DNA of 64,000 bases, taken from assembly GCA_020636915.1 (NCBI GenBank), contig JACJWV010000004.1:62001-126000 (forward strand), read 5' to 3'. Below, piece by piece: positions 1-8,001 of the stretch. Numbering within the stretch: position 1 is the stretch's first letter; each line of letters begins with the position of its first letter. A program made the position numbers and the translations under genes. Below the pieces are notes generated by a model that was given only the letters and a program-made list of their open reading frames with translations, made no database searches and was not told the DNA's origin. Source of the stretch: Nocardioides sp. GTDB taxonomy: Bacteria; Actinomycetota; Actinomycetes; Propionibacteriales; Nocardioidaceae.

Positions 1-660
1 CACCATGTCGAACGCCTTCCACAAGATGTTGGGCGCCCAGAACGCGTAGATCGGGATCATGCCGATCAGGGCCAGCATGATGCCGCCGGCGAAGATGTTG
101 CCGAAGAGTCGCAGCGCGAGCGTGATCGGCTTGATCAGCTCCTCGAGGATGTTCAGCGGCAGCAGGACCGGGAACGGCTCGGTGAAGTGCTTGAAGTAGC
201 CGCGGGTGCCCTTGGACCGGATGCCGTACGCCCAGACGCTGACCATCGTGACCGTCGCGAGGGCGTAGGTCAGGTTGGTGTCGGCGGTCGGCGCCGGCAG
301 CAGGTGCGTGTCGTGGTTGAGCTCGGTGGGGATGAGCTCGAGCCAGTTCGCGATCAGGATGAAGAAGAACAGTGCGATCGCCAGCGGCGCGACGAACGGG
401 TGCACCTTGCCCAGGTTGTCCGAGACCTGCTTGTTGACCTCGCCGACGACGGCCTCCCACAGGATCTGGAGCTTCGTCGGGACGTGGTCCTCGGTCGTCT
501 TCTTCATCTGGTGGCGGACCCAGAAGCCGAGGATCAGCACGAGGGCACCGGCCACGATCGTGGAGTAGATGGTGTCCATGTTGAAGGTCATCCCGTGCCA
601 GGTGACCTGGTCGTGCTCACCGATCTTGATCTCGGACTCGAGCGGCAGGAGGCCGGTCAT
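1..660 (-). CDS. atpB: F-type ATP synthase subunit a, C-terminus cut off by window edge
   Basis: Subunit a of the membrane Fo sector, which forms the proton half-channels beside the c-ring. 220 codons are present and the C-terminus lies beyond position 1. The ATG start at 660 overlaps the stop of the upstream gene as ATGA, so translation is probably coupled. Near the truncated end, LRLFGNIFAGG carries the arginine conserved in the channel helix, and several hydrophobic helices are visible, including one around LAIALFFFILIANWLELIP. It is the third gene of an atpZ-atpI-atpB run; the other atp genes should follow outside the window. The family assignment is secure. Confidence 0.97.
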   Translation of the reverse strand, partial: MTGLLPLESEIKIGEHDQVTWHGMTFNMDTIYSTIVAGALVLILGFWVRHQMKKTTEDHVPTKLQILWEAVVGEVNKQVSDNLGKVHPFVAPLAIALFFFILIANWLELIPTELNHDTHLLPAPTADTNLTYALATVTMVSVWAYGIRSKGTRGYFKHFTEPFPVLLPLNILEELIKPITLALRLFGNIFAGGIMLALIGMIPIYAFWAPNILWKAFDMV

Positions 661-1100
661 GGGTTCTTCAGCTCCTTCAGCAGCGGGATGGTGGTCATCA
701 CCAGGGCGATGAGCCGGAAGATGGCCAGGCCGAGCAGCAGCCCGATGCCTTCGGGCCAGAAGATCACGCAGACCCCGACGGCGACCACCGTGAGGACGGT
801 CAGGCGGACGATCGTCGAGGCGATCATCTGGTTGCGCGTGGGCTGCTCACCCGACGAGATGGTCTTGAGCAGCCAGTACTCGGTGGCGAGGTGGTTGGCG
901 AGCCCCAGCAGCACGCCGCCGGCGATGCAGCCGGCGAGGGTCCACTCCCCGAGCTGGCCGACGATCCAGAAGCTCGCGACCACCAGGCCCAGTCCGACCA
1001 GCTCGATCTTGCGCTGGTCGCGGACCACCCGCCACAGGCTGGGCTTGCTGGGCTCGGTCATCGGGTCGCTCATCTCGGTGCTCGTGTCAGCCAGGCTCAC
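657..1100 (-). CDS. atpI: ATP synthase protein I-like membrane protein
   Basis: Small integral membrane protein of 147 residues with a polar N-terminus (about 35 residues) and four hydrophobic helices (about 36-52, 55-75, 92-110 and 114-135). Position directly before atpB, length and topology match the AtpI family, an accessory factor linked to c-ring assembly or ion handling in the Fo sector. Sequence conservation in this family is weak, so the call rests mostly on position. The start is a GTG at 1100 with a GAGGG-like ribosome site; an in-frame ATG ten codons later (1070) is an alternative. It follows atpZ after six bases and overlaps atpB by four. Confidence 0.82.
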   Translation of the reverse strand: MSLADTSTEMSDPMTEPSKPSLWRVVRDQRKIELVGLGLVVASFWIVGQLGEWTLAGCIAGGVLLGLANHLATEYWLLKTISSGEQPTRNQMIASTIVRLTVLTVVAVGVCVIFWPEGIGLLLGLAIFRLIALVMTTIPLLKELKNP

Positions 1101-1106
1101 GGGCGC

Positions 1107-1340
1107 TCACCCTCGCAGGGCGGCACGGACCTTGACGACGAAGCCGACGCAGGCGCCGAGGATGCCCAGGCCGATGCCGACCAGGACCCCGACGGGCGCC
1201 GAGCCGAGGGCGTCGTCGACCAGGTAGCCGACGACCATCCCGACGACGACGGCACCGGCCAGGAGGCCTCCGAGACCGATGAGGTCGCGGCCACGCAGAC
1301 CCGCGTCGGAGCGCTCATCGACCATCCACCCAAGTCCCAT
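1107..1340 (-). CDS. AtpZ/AtpI-type two-helix membrane protein
   Basis: 77-residue protein with two hydrophobic segments (about 21-41 and 48-69) separated by a short DD-containing turn and ending in a basic tail. This is the form of the AtpZ family that precedes atpI in many actinobacterial ATP synthase operons; AtpZ with AtpI is thought to help Mg or Ca handling or Fo assembly. Two in-frame ATG starts exist, at 1340 and 1325, and neither has a strong ribosome site. It is the first gene of the atp run in this window. The 268 bases upstream, to the end of wecA, are the likely promoter region; I see no convincing promoter elements there. Confidence 0.7.
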   Translation of the reverse strand: MGLGWMVDERSDAGLRGRDLIGLGGLLAGAVVVGMVVGYLVDDALGSAPVGVLVGIGLGILGACVGFVVKVRAALRG

Positions 1341-1608
1341 TCGTCGCCATCGTCGTCGGCAGGCAGGAATTCGCCGGCGAGGCGGGCACGGGAAACGGCC
1401 CAGCCATCGACGTCCGGCGACTGCGCGAAACTACCACAGGCCCGAGGACCACTCGCCAGCGGCGTTCTCGTGGTCCGGATGGTCGCGGTCGTCATGTCGG
1501 CGGCCGTTCTGTCGTGGCTGATCGGTGCTTGTGAAAACTAGCACAAGCGGTCCGGGCGGCCGAAACCGGACCGGCACCGACACTGCCGGGCTGGCTCGGC
1601 CGCGGTGG

Positions 1609-2751
1609 TCACCCCTCGTCGGCCCGCACCACGTGCGGGCGGTGCACCTTGGGGAGCAGGAAGGTCAGCCCGACGGCCAACGCGGTCGCCACCGCCAGCG
1701 AGGTCCACACCCAGGCCTCGTCGCTGTACAGGCTCATCAAGACGGTGCCGAAACCGACCAGGGCCGCCCACATCCACATGATGAGGACGGCCCGGCGCTG
1801 CGAGTGGCCGATCTCGAGCAGCCGGTGGTGGAGGTGCTGCTTGTCGGGGGCGAACGGCGACCGGCCGGCTCGCGTGCGCCGCACGATGGCGAGCAGCAGG
1901 TCGAGCATGGGCACGACGAGCAGCGAGATGGGCAGCAGCAGCGGGAGCAGCGTCGGGAGCAGGCTCGCCTGCGACCCGGCGGCGCCGGCGCTGAGCTGGT
2001 CCGGGCTGAACTGCCCGGTGAGGGTCACCGCGCTGGCCGAGAGCACCAGACCGATGAGCATCGACCCGCTGTCGCCCATGAACAGCCGGGCCGGGTGGAA
2101 GTTGTGCGGGAGGAAGCCCGCGCACGCCCCGGCCAGCGAGACGCTGAGCAGCGCGCCGGTGGTCGCCAGGGACACCTTGTTGATGTTGGCGAGCTGGTAG
2201 CAGAAGAGGAAGAACGCCACCGCGCCGATGCCCACCACGCCCGCGGCGAGACCGTCGAGTCCGTCGACGAAGTTCACGGCGTTGATGGTGGCGACCACGA
2301 TGAAGCCGGTCAGCAACGCCCCCTGCGCCGGGTCGAGGGGGTACTGCGTCCCGTCGCGACCGGTCACGTAGACGTACTGGATGCCGAAGGCGATGAGGAA
2401 CCCGGCGGCGAGCACCTGGCCACCGAGCTTGGTGAGCGCGTCGAGCTCGAAGAGGTCGTCGAGCACCCCGACCGCGCAGATCAGTGCACCGGCGATGAGC
2501 ACGACGCCGGCGTCGCGGAAGACGAAGGCTCCGCTGTGGGAGAGGAAGGGCAGCTCGCGCGCCACGACGTACGCCGCCACCAGTCCGCCGAGCATCGCCA
2601 GCCCGCCGAGGTAGGGGATCGGCACGGCGTGGACGTCCCTGTCCCGGACCTTCGCCACCGCGCCCGTGCGCAGCGCGATCTCACGGGCGATGACCGTGAG
2701 CAGGTAGGTCGTCGCCGCGGCGACGAGGAAGACGAGGAGGTACTCCCGCAT
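1609..2751 (-). CDS. wecA: Undecaprenyl/decaprenyl-phosphate GlcNAc-1-phosphate transferase (MraY/WecA family)
   Basis: 380-residue polytopic membrane enzyme that transfers a sugar-1-phosphate from a UDP-sugar to a polyprenyl phosphate carrier, the first step of linker-unit or cell-wall polymer synthesis. Family signatures are visible: GVLDDLFELD (aspartate pair of the second cytoplasmic loop), NAVNFVDGLDGLAAG (catalytic loop), ARLFMGDSGSMLIG, and the HLHHRLLEIGHSQRRAV loop typical of the WecA branch rather than MraY. About eleven hydrophobic helices. The location between the prfA-prmC block and the atp genes matches the order in other actinobacteria (M. tuberculosis rfe). The ATG start at 2751 lies 11 bases after the previous stop. 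Confidence 0.93.
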   Translation of the reverse strand: MREYLLVFLVAAATTYLLTVIAREIALRTGAVAKVRDRDVHAVPIPYLGGLAMLGGLVAAYVVARELPFLSHSGAFVFRDAGVVLIAGALICAVGVLDDLFELDALTKLGGQVLAAGFLIAFGIQYVYVTGRDGTQYPLDPAQGALLTGFIVVATINAVNFVDGLDGLAAGVVGIGAVAFFLFCYQLANINKVSLATTGALLSVSLAGACAGFLPHNFHPARLFMGDSGSMLIGLVLSASAVTLTGQFSPDQLSAGAAGSQASLLPTLLPLLLPISLLVVPMLDLLLAIVRRTRAGRSPFAPDKQHLHHRLLEIGHSQRRAVLIMWMWAALVGFGTVLMSLYSDEAWVWTSLAVATALAVGLTFLLPKVHRPHVVRADEG

Positions 2752-2762
2752 GGCCGCCCGGC

Positions 2763-3422
2763 TCAGCCCTCGTCGAGGATCGTCGTGCCCAGCGGCGCGA
2801 GGACCTCGTCGAGCTGCGCGACGGACAGTGCGCCGCGGCGCAGGACGCGCCCCTGGGGACCGGTGCAGTCGATGATCGTGGACGCCTCCCCGCCGGGAGC
2901 CTCACCTCCGTCGACCACGACGGCGACGGCGTCGCCGAGCATCTCCTCGGCCTGGTCCGCGTCGGTGGCGGCCGGCATGCCGGTCCGGTTGGCGGAGCTC
3001 ACCGCGAGCGGGCCGGTGCGCTCGAGGACCTCGAGCGCGATCTCGTGGTCGGGCATTCGCACTGCGACGGTGCCCCGGGTGTCGCCGAGGTCCCACTGCA
3101 GCGAGGTCTGCTGGTGGCACACGAGCGTCAGCGGACCCGGCCAGAACGCCTCGACCAGCGCCCGCGCGTACGCCGGCACGCGGGTCGCGAGCGCGTCGAG
3201 CGTGGTGGCGGCGCTCACCAGGACGGGGGGCGGCATGTCGCGGCCGCGCCCCTTCGCGGCGAGCAGGCCGCGGACCGCTGCGGGGTCGAAGGCGTCGGCA
3301 CCCACGCCGTACACGGTGTCGGTCGGGATCACGACCAGGTCACCGCGCTGCACGGCGAGGCTCGCCGCCTCGACGGCCTCCTCCCGCTCCTCGGGGGTGC
3401 TCGTGGGGTACCGCTCGCTCAC
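2763..3422 (-). CDS. L-threonylcarbamoyladenylate synthase (TsaC/Sua5/YwlC family)
   Basis: Makes threonylcarbamoyl-AMP from threonine, bicarbonate and ATP, the first step of the t6A37 tRNA modification. 219 residues from a GTG start at 3422; the in-frame reading upstream runs into prmC without another good start. Signatures include GDLVVIPTDTVYGVGADAF near the N-terminus, KGRGRDMPPPVLV in place of the usual KxRP motif, FWPGPLTLV and SANRTG. The length is that of the TsaC core without the long Sua5 C-terminal domain. It follows prmC by 16 bases and precedes wecA by 11, so prfA, prmC, this gene and wecA look like one operon. Confidence 0.93.
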   Translation of the reverse strand: MSERYPTSTPEEREEAVEAASLAVQRGDLVVIPTDTVYGVGADAFDPAAVRGLLAAKGRGRDMPPPVLVSAATTLDALATRVPAYARALVEAFWPGPLTLVCHQQTSLQWDLGDTRGTVAVRMPDHEIALEVLERTGPLAVSSANRTGMPAATDADQAEEMLGDAVAVVVDGGEAPGGEASTIIDCTGPQGRVLRRGALSVAQLDEVLAPLGTTILDEG

Positions 3423-3438
3423 GTCGCCATCACAGCAG

Positions 3439-4275
3439 TCATCGTGCCAGCCTGGCCGTCGTGTAGCGCGCCCGACCTGCCAGGTCGGCGTGGTCGCGGA
3501 CGTCGGTCCAGCGCCCCGCCGCCGCCAGGACCGCGGGCGCGGACTCGCCCTGCACGTCGGCGTGCTCGAAGCCCACCACTCCCCCGGGCCGCAGGAGCAC
3601 CGCGGCACGGCGCTCGAGGACGCGGATCGCGTCGAGCCCGTCGGCGCCCGAGAAGAGCGCCAGGTGGGGGTCGTGGTCGCGCGCCTCGGGCGCGACGGAC
3701 TCCCAGGCCTCCAGCGGCACGTAGGGCGGGTTGCAGGTGACGACGTCGACGGTGCCGGCGAGGTCGTCGAACGCCGTGGCCATGTCCCCGTGACGCAGGT
3801 CGACGCCGGTCCCGGCGAGGTTGCGCTCGGCCCAGGCGTACGCCGTCTCGTCCAGCTCGACGGCGTGCACGTCAGCGCCCGGCACCTCGTCCTTGACCGC
3901 CTTCGCGACCGCACCGGAACCCGTGCACAGGTCGACGACGACGCAGCCGTCGCCCGCCTGCTCCACGGCCCACCCGGCGAGCAGCTCGGTCTCGGGCCGG
4001 GGGACGAACACCCCGGGGCCGACCGCGAGCTCGACGTGGCGGAACCACGCCACCCCGGTCAGGTGCTGCAAGGGCTCCCGCGCCGCGCGGCGGGTCACCA
4101 GCCCGTCGTACTCCTCGACCGCCGAGGGCGCCACGAGCTCGACCAGCGCGAGCCGGGAGCGCGTGGTGCCGAGCACGTGGGCCAGGAGCTCTGCCGCGTC
4201 GTGATCGGGGCTGGCGACCCCCGCATCGCGCAGCCGCGCCGCGGCCTCGCGGAGCAGCTCGCGGCGGGTCGTCAC
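3439..4275 (-). CDS. prmC: Peptide chain release factor N5-glutamine methyltransferase
   Basis: Methylates the glutamine of the GGQ motif in release factors 1 and 2, using S-adenosylmethionine. 278 residues: an N-terminal helical domain that contacts the release factor (about 1-80) and a Rossmann methyltransferase domain. VVDLCTGSGAVA (near residue 115) is the SAM-binding motif I and TCNPPYVPLEAW is the diagnostic NPPY catalytic motif for glutamine substrates. The GTG start at 4275 overlaps the prfA stop by four bases (GTGA), coupling the enzyme to its own substrate. The assignment is secure. Confidence 0.96.
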   Translation of the reverse strand: MTTRRELLREAAARLRDAGVASPDHDAAELLAHVLGTTRSRLALVELVAPSAVEEYDGLVTRRAAREPLQHLTGVAWFRHVELAVGPGVFVPRPETELLAGWAVEQAGDGCVVVDLCTGSGAVAKAVKDEVPGADVHAVELDETAYAWAERNLAGTGVDLRHGDMATAFDDLAGTVDVVTCNPPYVPLEAWESVAPEARDHDPHLALFSGADGLDAIRVLERRAAVLLRPGGVVGFEHADVQGESAPAVLAAAGRWTDVRDHADLAGRARYTTARLAR

Positions 4276-5354
4276 TGTTCGAGCGCCTCGAGGCGGGCGG
4301 CGAGGTCCGCGTCGACGCAGGAGTCGAGGACCGGCTGGAGGTCGCCGTCGAGCACCTGGTCGAGGTTGTAGGACTTGTAGCCGGTGCGGTGGTCGGAGAT
4401 CCGGTTCTCGGGGAAGTTGTAGGTGCGGATCCGCTCGGAGCGGTCGACGGTGCGCACCTGGCTGCGTCGTGCCTCGCCCGCCTCGGCGTCCGCCGCCTCC
4501 TGGGCGGCCTGGAGCAGCCGCGACCGCAGGATGCGCAGCGCCTGCTCCTTGTTCTGCAGCTGGGACTTCTCGTTCTGGCAGCTGACGACGATGCCGGTCG
4601 GCAGGTGGGTGATCCGCACCGCGGAGTCCGTGGTGTTGACGCTCTGGCCGCCGGGTCCGCTGGAGCGGAAGACATCGATGCGCAGGTCGTTCTCATCGAC
4701 CTGGACGTCGACCTGCTCGGCCTCCGGCAGCACGAGGACGCCGGCGGCGCTGGTGTGCACGCGCCCCTGCGACTCGGTGACCGGCACCCGTTGGACGCGA
4801 TGCACCCCGCCCTCGAACTTCAGCAGGGCGTACGGCGCCTCGCCGGGTGAGGGGGTGCCCTTGGCCTTCACCGCGACGGTGACGGACTTGTAGCCACCGA
4901 GGTCGGACTCGGCCGCGTCGAGGACCTCCACCTTCCAGCCGCGCGCCTCGGCGTACCGCGTGTACATGCGCAGCAGGTCACCGGCGAACAGGGCGGACTC
5001 CTCGCCGCCCTCACCGGACTTCACCTCGAGGATCGCGTCCTTGTCGTCGGCCGGGTCACGCGGGACCAGCAGCCGGCGCAGCCGCTCCTCGGCCTCGTGG
5101 CGCCGGGGGCCCAGGGCCTCGGCCTCCTCGGCGAACGCCGCGTCCTCGGGGTCCTCGGCGGCGAGCTCCCGGGCGGCCTCGATGTCGTCACCGAGCTGCT
5201 GCCACTCGCGGTAGGCGTCGATGATCGACGACAAGGCGGCGTACCGCTGGTTGAGGCGCTTGGCCAGGCGCGCGTCGGCGTGGGTCTCGGGCGCGGCCAG
5301 CCGCGTCTCGAGCTCGGCGTGCTCGGCGAGCATGCCCTCGACGGCTTCGAACAC
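4272..5354 (-). CDS. prfA: Peptide chain release factor 1
   Basis: Recognises UAA and UAG and triggers peptide release at the ribosome. 360 residues, the usual length. The stop-codon recognition tripeptide of RF1 is seen in RVPVTESQGRVHTS (PVT), and the catalytic loop in SSGPGGQSVNTTDSA (GGQ, about residue 235). The N-terminal third is the helical domain and the C-terminus is rich in basic residues. The start is a GTG at 5354. It heads the prfA-prmC-(TsaC-like)-wecA operon; rpmE lies upstream on the same strand, separated by a strong hairpin. Confidence 0.98.
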   Translation of the reverse strand: MFEAVEGMLAEHAELETRLAAPETHADARLAKRLNQRYAALSSIIDAYREWQQLGDDIEAARELAAEDPEDAAFAEEAEALGPRRHEAEERLRRLLVPRDPADDKDAILEVKSGEGGEESALFAGDLLRMYTRYAEARGWKVEVLDAAESDLGGYKSVTVAVKAKGTPSPGEAPYALLKFEGGVHRVQRVPVTESQGRVHTSAAGVLVLPEAEQVDVQVDENDLRIDVFRSSGPGGQSVNTTDSAVRITHLPTGIVVSCQNEKSQLQNKEQALRILRSRLLQAAQEAADAEAGEARRSQVRTVDRSERIRTYNFPENRISDHRTGYKSYNLDQVLDGDLQPVLDSCVDADLAARLEALEQ

Positions 5355-5391
5355 AGCACCCCTCCCGGGTGGCGCAGCTGGGGACAGACAA

Positions 5392-5426
5392 AGCGCCGGC
5401 CCTGCCCGTGGGCAGGAACCGGCGCT
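5392..5426 (-). terminator. Terminator hairpin after rpmE
   Basis: Between rpmE and prfA, an inverted repeat pairs agcgccgg (from 5392) with ccggcgct (ending 5426), enclosing an inner stem cctgccc/gggcagg. Read on the minus strand the hairpin is followed by TTTGTCTGT, a short T-rich run, which fits an intrinsic terminator separating rpmE transcripts from the prfA operon. Confidence 0.75.
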
Positions 5427-5435
5427 CGGTCGGAG

Positions 5436-5660
5436 CTACTTCTTGGCGTCAGCGGCCTTCTTGGCGTAGCGGGCCTCGAAGCGGGCGACGCGGCCGCCGG
5501 TGTCGAGGATCTTCTGCTTGCCGGTGTAGAACGGGTGGCACTGCGAGCAGACGTCGGCGTGGATGGTGCCGGAGGTCGCGGTGCTGCGGGTGGTGAACGA
5601 GTTGCCGCAGGTGCAGGTCACCTGGGTCTCGACGTACTCCGGGTGGATGTCCTTCTTCAT
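5436..5660 (-). CDS. rpmE: 50S ribosomal protein bL31, zinc-binding (C+) form
   Basis: 74-residue ribosomal protein. It starts with MKKDIHPEYVETQVTCTCG, and four cysteines (16, 18, 38, 41, in CTC and CSQC) form the zinc ribbon that defines the C+ paralogue; zinc-starved cells of this group usually also carry a C- paralogue elsewhere. The ATG at 5660 is preceded by a GGAAAGGA-type ribosome site. A hairpin ends transcription downstream (5392-5426). The 129 bases upstream contain a GC stem (cgccc/gggcg, 5692-5706) and could hold a leader of the kind predicted for actinobacterial L31 genes, but this was not tested. Confidence 0.97.
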   Translation of the reverse strand: MKKDIHPEYVETQVTCTCGNSFTTRSTATSGTIHADVCSQCHPFYTGKQKILDTGGRVARFEARYAKKAADAKK

Positions 5661-5789
5661 GGCTGTCCTTTCCAGGGCCGCCGGGTCGCCGCGCCCACGG
5701 TGGGCGGGCGTGAACCGGAGCCAGCGCACGATTGTGTCATGTCTCCCAACGCCGCGGTAATCGGTGTTGTTCCCCTCGGAAGGGTCCAC

Positions 5790-7427
5790 TCAGCCGCGGC
5801 GCGGGAAGGCCGGGACGATCCGCGGCAGCGTCGGGTCGATCTCCGCGGCCCCGGGCCGCAGGTCGTCCCCGGGGTCGGTCCCCAGGACCTCCTCGGCGTC
5901 CACGAGCTCGTGGAGCGGCGGGGCAGGTACCTCGTCGGGCTGCAGGGTGAGGCGGACGGACACGGTGGTCCCCTCGCCCTCGGTCGAGTCGATCACCACG
6001 TCACCGTCGTGGCGGTCGATGATCGTCTGCATGATGCGCAGCCCCAGCCCGGTGCCGGCGATCTCGTTGTGGACGGCGTTGGACGCCCGGAAGAAGCGGG
6101 TGCCCAGCCGGTCGATCTCGGCGGCCGGGATGCCGATGCCGTGGTCGGCGACCGAGACCTCGGCGACCGTCCCGGTCGTGCGCAGCGCGACCTCCACGCT
6201 GCCGTTCTGGTCGCTGAACTTCACGGCGTTGGTCAGCACGTTGCAGAAGGCGCGGTGCAGCATCGCGCGGTCGGCCAGCACCGGGACGACGGCCTCGGGG
6301 GTGTCCACGTGGAGGTGGATGCCCCGGCGCGCCGCCGTGATCCGCACGTCGGTGACCGCCTCGCGCACCAGCAGGGCCAGGTCCACCGGCTCCATGTCCG
6401 AGTCGCAGCCCTCGGCGCGCGAGAGCGCCAGGAGGTCGTCGATCAGCTGCTTGAGGCGGGTGACGTTGCGCCGGGTGGCCTCGAGCATCTTCTCGTGGCG
6501 CGGCTGCAGCTGGCCGTCGAACTCCTCCGCGACCATCTCGAGGTAGCCCGCGATCGTCGTCAGCGGGGTGCGCAGCTCGTGGGACACGTTGGAGACGAAG
6601 TCGTCCCGCGCGGTGTCCAGCGTCCGCAGCTCGGTCTGGATCCGGCCCTCGACCGCCCGGGCGCGCGCCTGTCCGTCGGCGAACTCGTTGAGGGCGGACG
6701 CGACCGCCCGCACCTCCTTGGGCCCGGTCTGCTGTGCCCGGACCTCGTGGTCACCCAGGGCCATCCGCTGCACGACCGCCTCGAGGTCGAGCAGCGGCTG
6801 GGTCAGCTCGGCGGTGAGCCGCCGGCGCGACCGGGACACCAGCCACCAGGCGACGATCGCGAGCAGCACCACCGCGAGGATCGTGCCCTTGAGGCGGAAC
6901 GACGCGTCGGTGCTCGCCTGCCGCACCCGGCTGTCGAACGCCTCCGTCGTGGCCTGGTGCGCGCTGCGGACGGAGTTGAAGAGCTGGGACCCGCTGCGCA
7001 CCTGCTGCGGCGTCGCCGGGGTGCCGCCCTTTGCCTGCATGCGCGGCGAGGCGTACCCCGTGATCCAGTCCCGCGCGGCCCGCTCCTGGCGCAGGACGAG
7101 CAGCTCGAGCTCGTTGTCACCGGCGGCGAACTGGCGCACCCGCTGCTGGTCGGCCGGCAGCCGCACGAGCGCCTGCTCGTAGTCGTCCTTCGCGGCGACG
7201 GAGCCGGTGCTCGACCACGCCTCGACCGCCGCCGACATGTCGGTGAGGTCCTGGTAGACGTTCTGGTTGGCCGCAGCCGCCGGCTGCAGCTCGTGGGTGA
7301 GGTAGTTGACCGCAGCGGTCGAGAGGACCACACCGAGCACGGCGATCGCCGCCATCAGCGCCGCCATCACGCCGAGCCGGACGATGACCGGCGACACGAG
7401 CCGCGCAACCGGCCGCCCTGATCCCAT
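5790..7427 (-). CDS. Membrane sensor histidine kinase (HAMP-HisKA-HATPase)
   Basis: 545 residues. A first membrane helix (about 17-40), a 140-residue extracytoplasmic sensor region rich in helices and charged residues, a second helix (182-198), a HAMP linker (about 199-250), then the dimerisation domain with SHELRTPL (His283 phospho-acceptor) and a HATPase domain with NVLTNAVKFS, DHGIGIP and GTGLGL boxes. The last 40 residues are an acidic, proline-containing tail outside the kinase domain. It lies 90 bases downstream of a receiver-only response regulator on the same strand, its probable partner. The sensor region resembles CHASE3-like four-helix bundles, but the signal cannot be read from sequence. 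Confidence 0.92.
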   Translation of the reverse strand: MGSGRPVARLVSPVIVRLGVMAALMAAIAVLGVVLSTAAVNYLTHELQPAAAANQNVYQDLTDMSAAVEAWSSTGSVAAKDDYEQALVRLPADQQRVRQFAAGDNELELLVLRQERAARDWITGYASPRMQAKGGTPATPQQVRSGSQLFNSVRSAHQATTEAFDSRVRQASTDASFRLKGTILAVVLLAIVAWWLVSRSRRRLTAELTQPLLDLEAVVQRMALGDHEVRAQQTGPKEVRAVASALNEFADGQARARAVEGRIQTELRTLDTARDDFVSNVSHELRTPLTTIAGYLEMVAEEFDGQLQPRHEKMLEATRRNVTRLKQLIDDLLALSRAEGCDSDMEPVDLALLVREAVTDVRITAARRGIHLHVDTPEAVVPVLADRAMLHRAFCNVLTNAVKFSDQNGSVEVALRTTGTVAEVSVADHGIGIPAAEIDRLGTRFFRASNAVHNEIAGTGLGLRIMQTIIDRHDGDVVIDSTEGEGTTVSVRLTLQPDEVPAPPLHELVDAEEVLGTDPGDDLRPGAAEIDPTLPRIVPAFPRRG

Positions 7428-7517
7428 GACTCACCCCCCGGTGCCCCCACACCCTGCTCGGAGGGTACAGCGCCCGCGGCCCCCCGGTCCCCGAAACCGA
7501 GGAGGTGGGCCTCCGTC

Positions 7518-7889
7518 TCAGCCCGAGCGGGTGAGCAACGCCTGCACGCGCGAGGCGAGCTCGCGCGGGCTGAACGGCTTGGTGATGTAGTCGTCCGCCC
7601 CGGAGTCGAAGCCGGTCTCGACGTCGGACTCCTGGGCCCGGGCGGTGAGCAGGATGACGGGGAGGTCAGCGAGCGAGGGATCGGCCCGGATCGCCCGGAT
7701 CGCGTCGAGCCCGGAGACGCCCGGCATCATCACGTCGAGCACCGCGAGGTCGGGTCGCTCCGCCTGGCAGGCGTCGATCGCGGCCGCGCCGTCCGACACC
7801 GCCACCACGTCGTGCCCGAGCGTGGAGAGCTTGAACTCCACGAGCTCGCGGATGTCGACGTCGTCGTCCGCGACGAGGATCCGAGCCAC
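7518..7889 (-). CDS. Single-domain response regulator (receiver only)
   Basis: 123-residue CheY-like receiver with no DNA-binding or enzymatic output domain. The acidic cluster VADDDVD at the N-terminus, phospho-acceptor Asp52 in AVLDVMMPG, the switch Thr in LLTARAQ and the Lys in ITKPFSP are all present. The GTG start at 7889 is preceded by GAAGGGG seven bases upstream. The kinase gene follows downstream on the same strand, so the pair probably forms a phosphorelay whose output acts through protein interaction or a downstream phosphotransfer step. Family certain, partner inferred from adjacency. Confidence 0.93.
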   Translation of the reverse strand: MARILVADDDVDIRELVEFKLSTLGHDVVAVSDGAAAIDACQAERPDLAVLDVMMPGVSGLDAIRAIRADPSLADLPVILLTARAQESDVETGFDSGADDYITKPFSPRELASRVQALLTRSG

Positions 7890-7947
7890 TCACGTTCCCC
7901 TTCCGAAGGTGTGCGACGCAGCCTAGCCCCCCGGGGCCGTGGGCGGA

Positions 7948-7979
7948 GGGAGATGACCGGGCCCGACCCGTCATCTCCC
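7948..7979 (-). terminator. Hairpin after rho
   Basis: gggagatgac (from 7948) pairs with gtcatctccc (ending 7979), with an additional inner GC pairing around a CGA loop. It lies 22 bases past the rho stop codon on the minus strand and before the response regulator. There is no clear T-run, so it is either a weak intrinsic terminator or an mRNA 3-prime end stabiliser. Confidence 0.55.
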
Positions 7980-8001
7980 TCGCCCGGCGTGCTGCGGTCC
8001 G

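Noticed and set aside
1525..4371. 948-codon plus-strand reading frame over wecA, TsaC-like and prmC genes
   Set aside because: Composition is that of an antisense shadow (Arg/Gly/His/Val-rich), it has no family motif, and real enzymes with clear signatures lie opposite.
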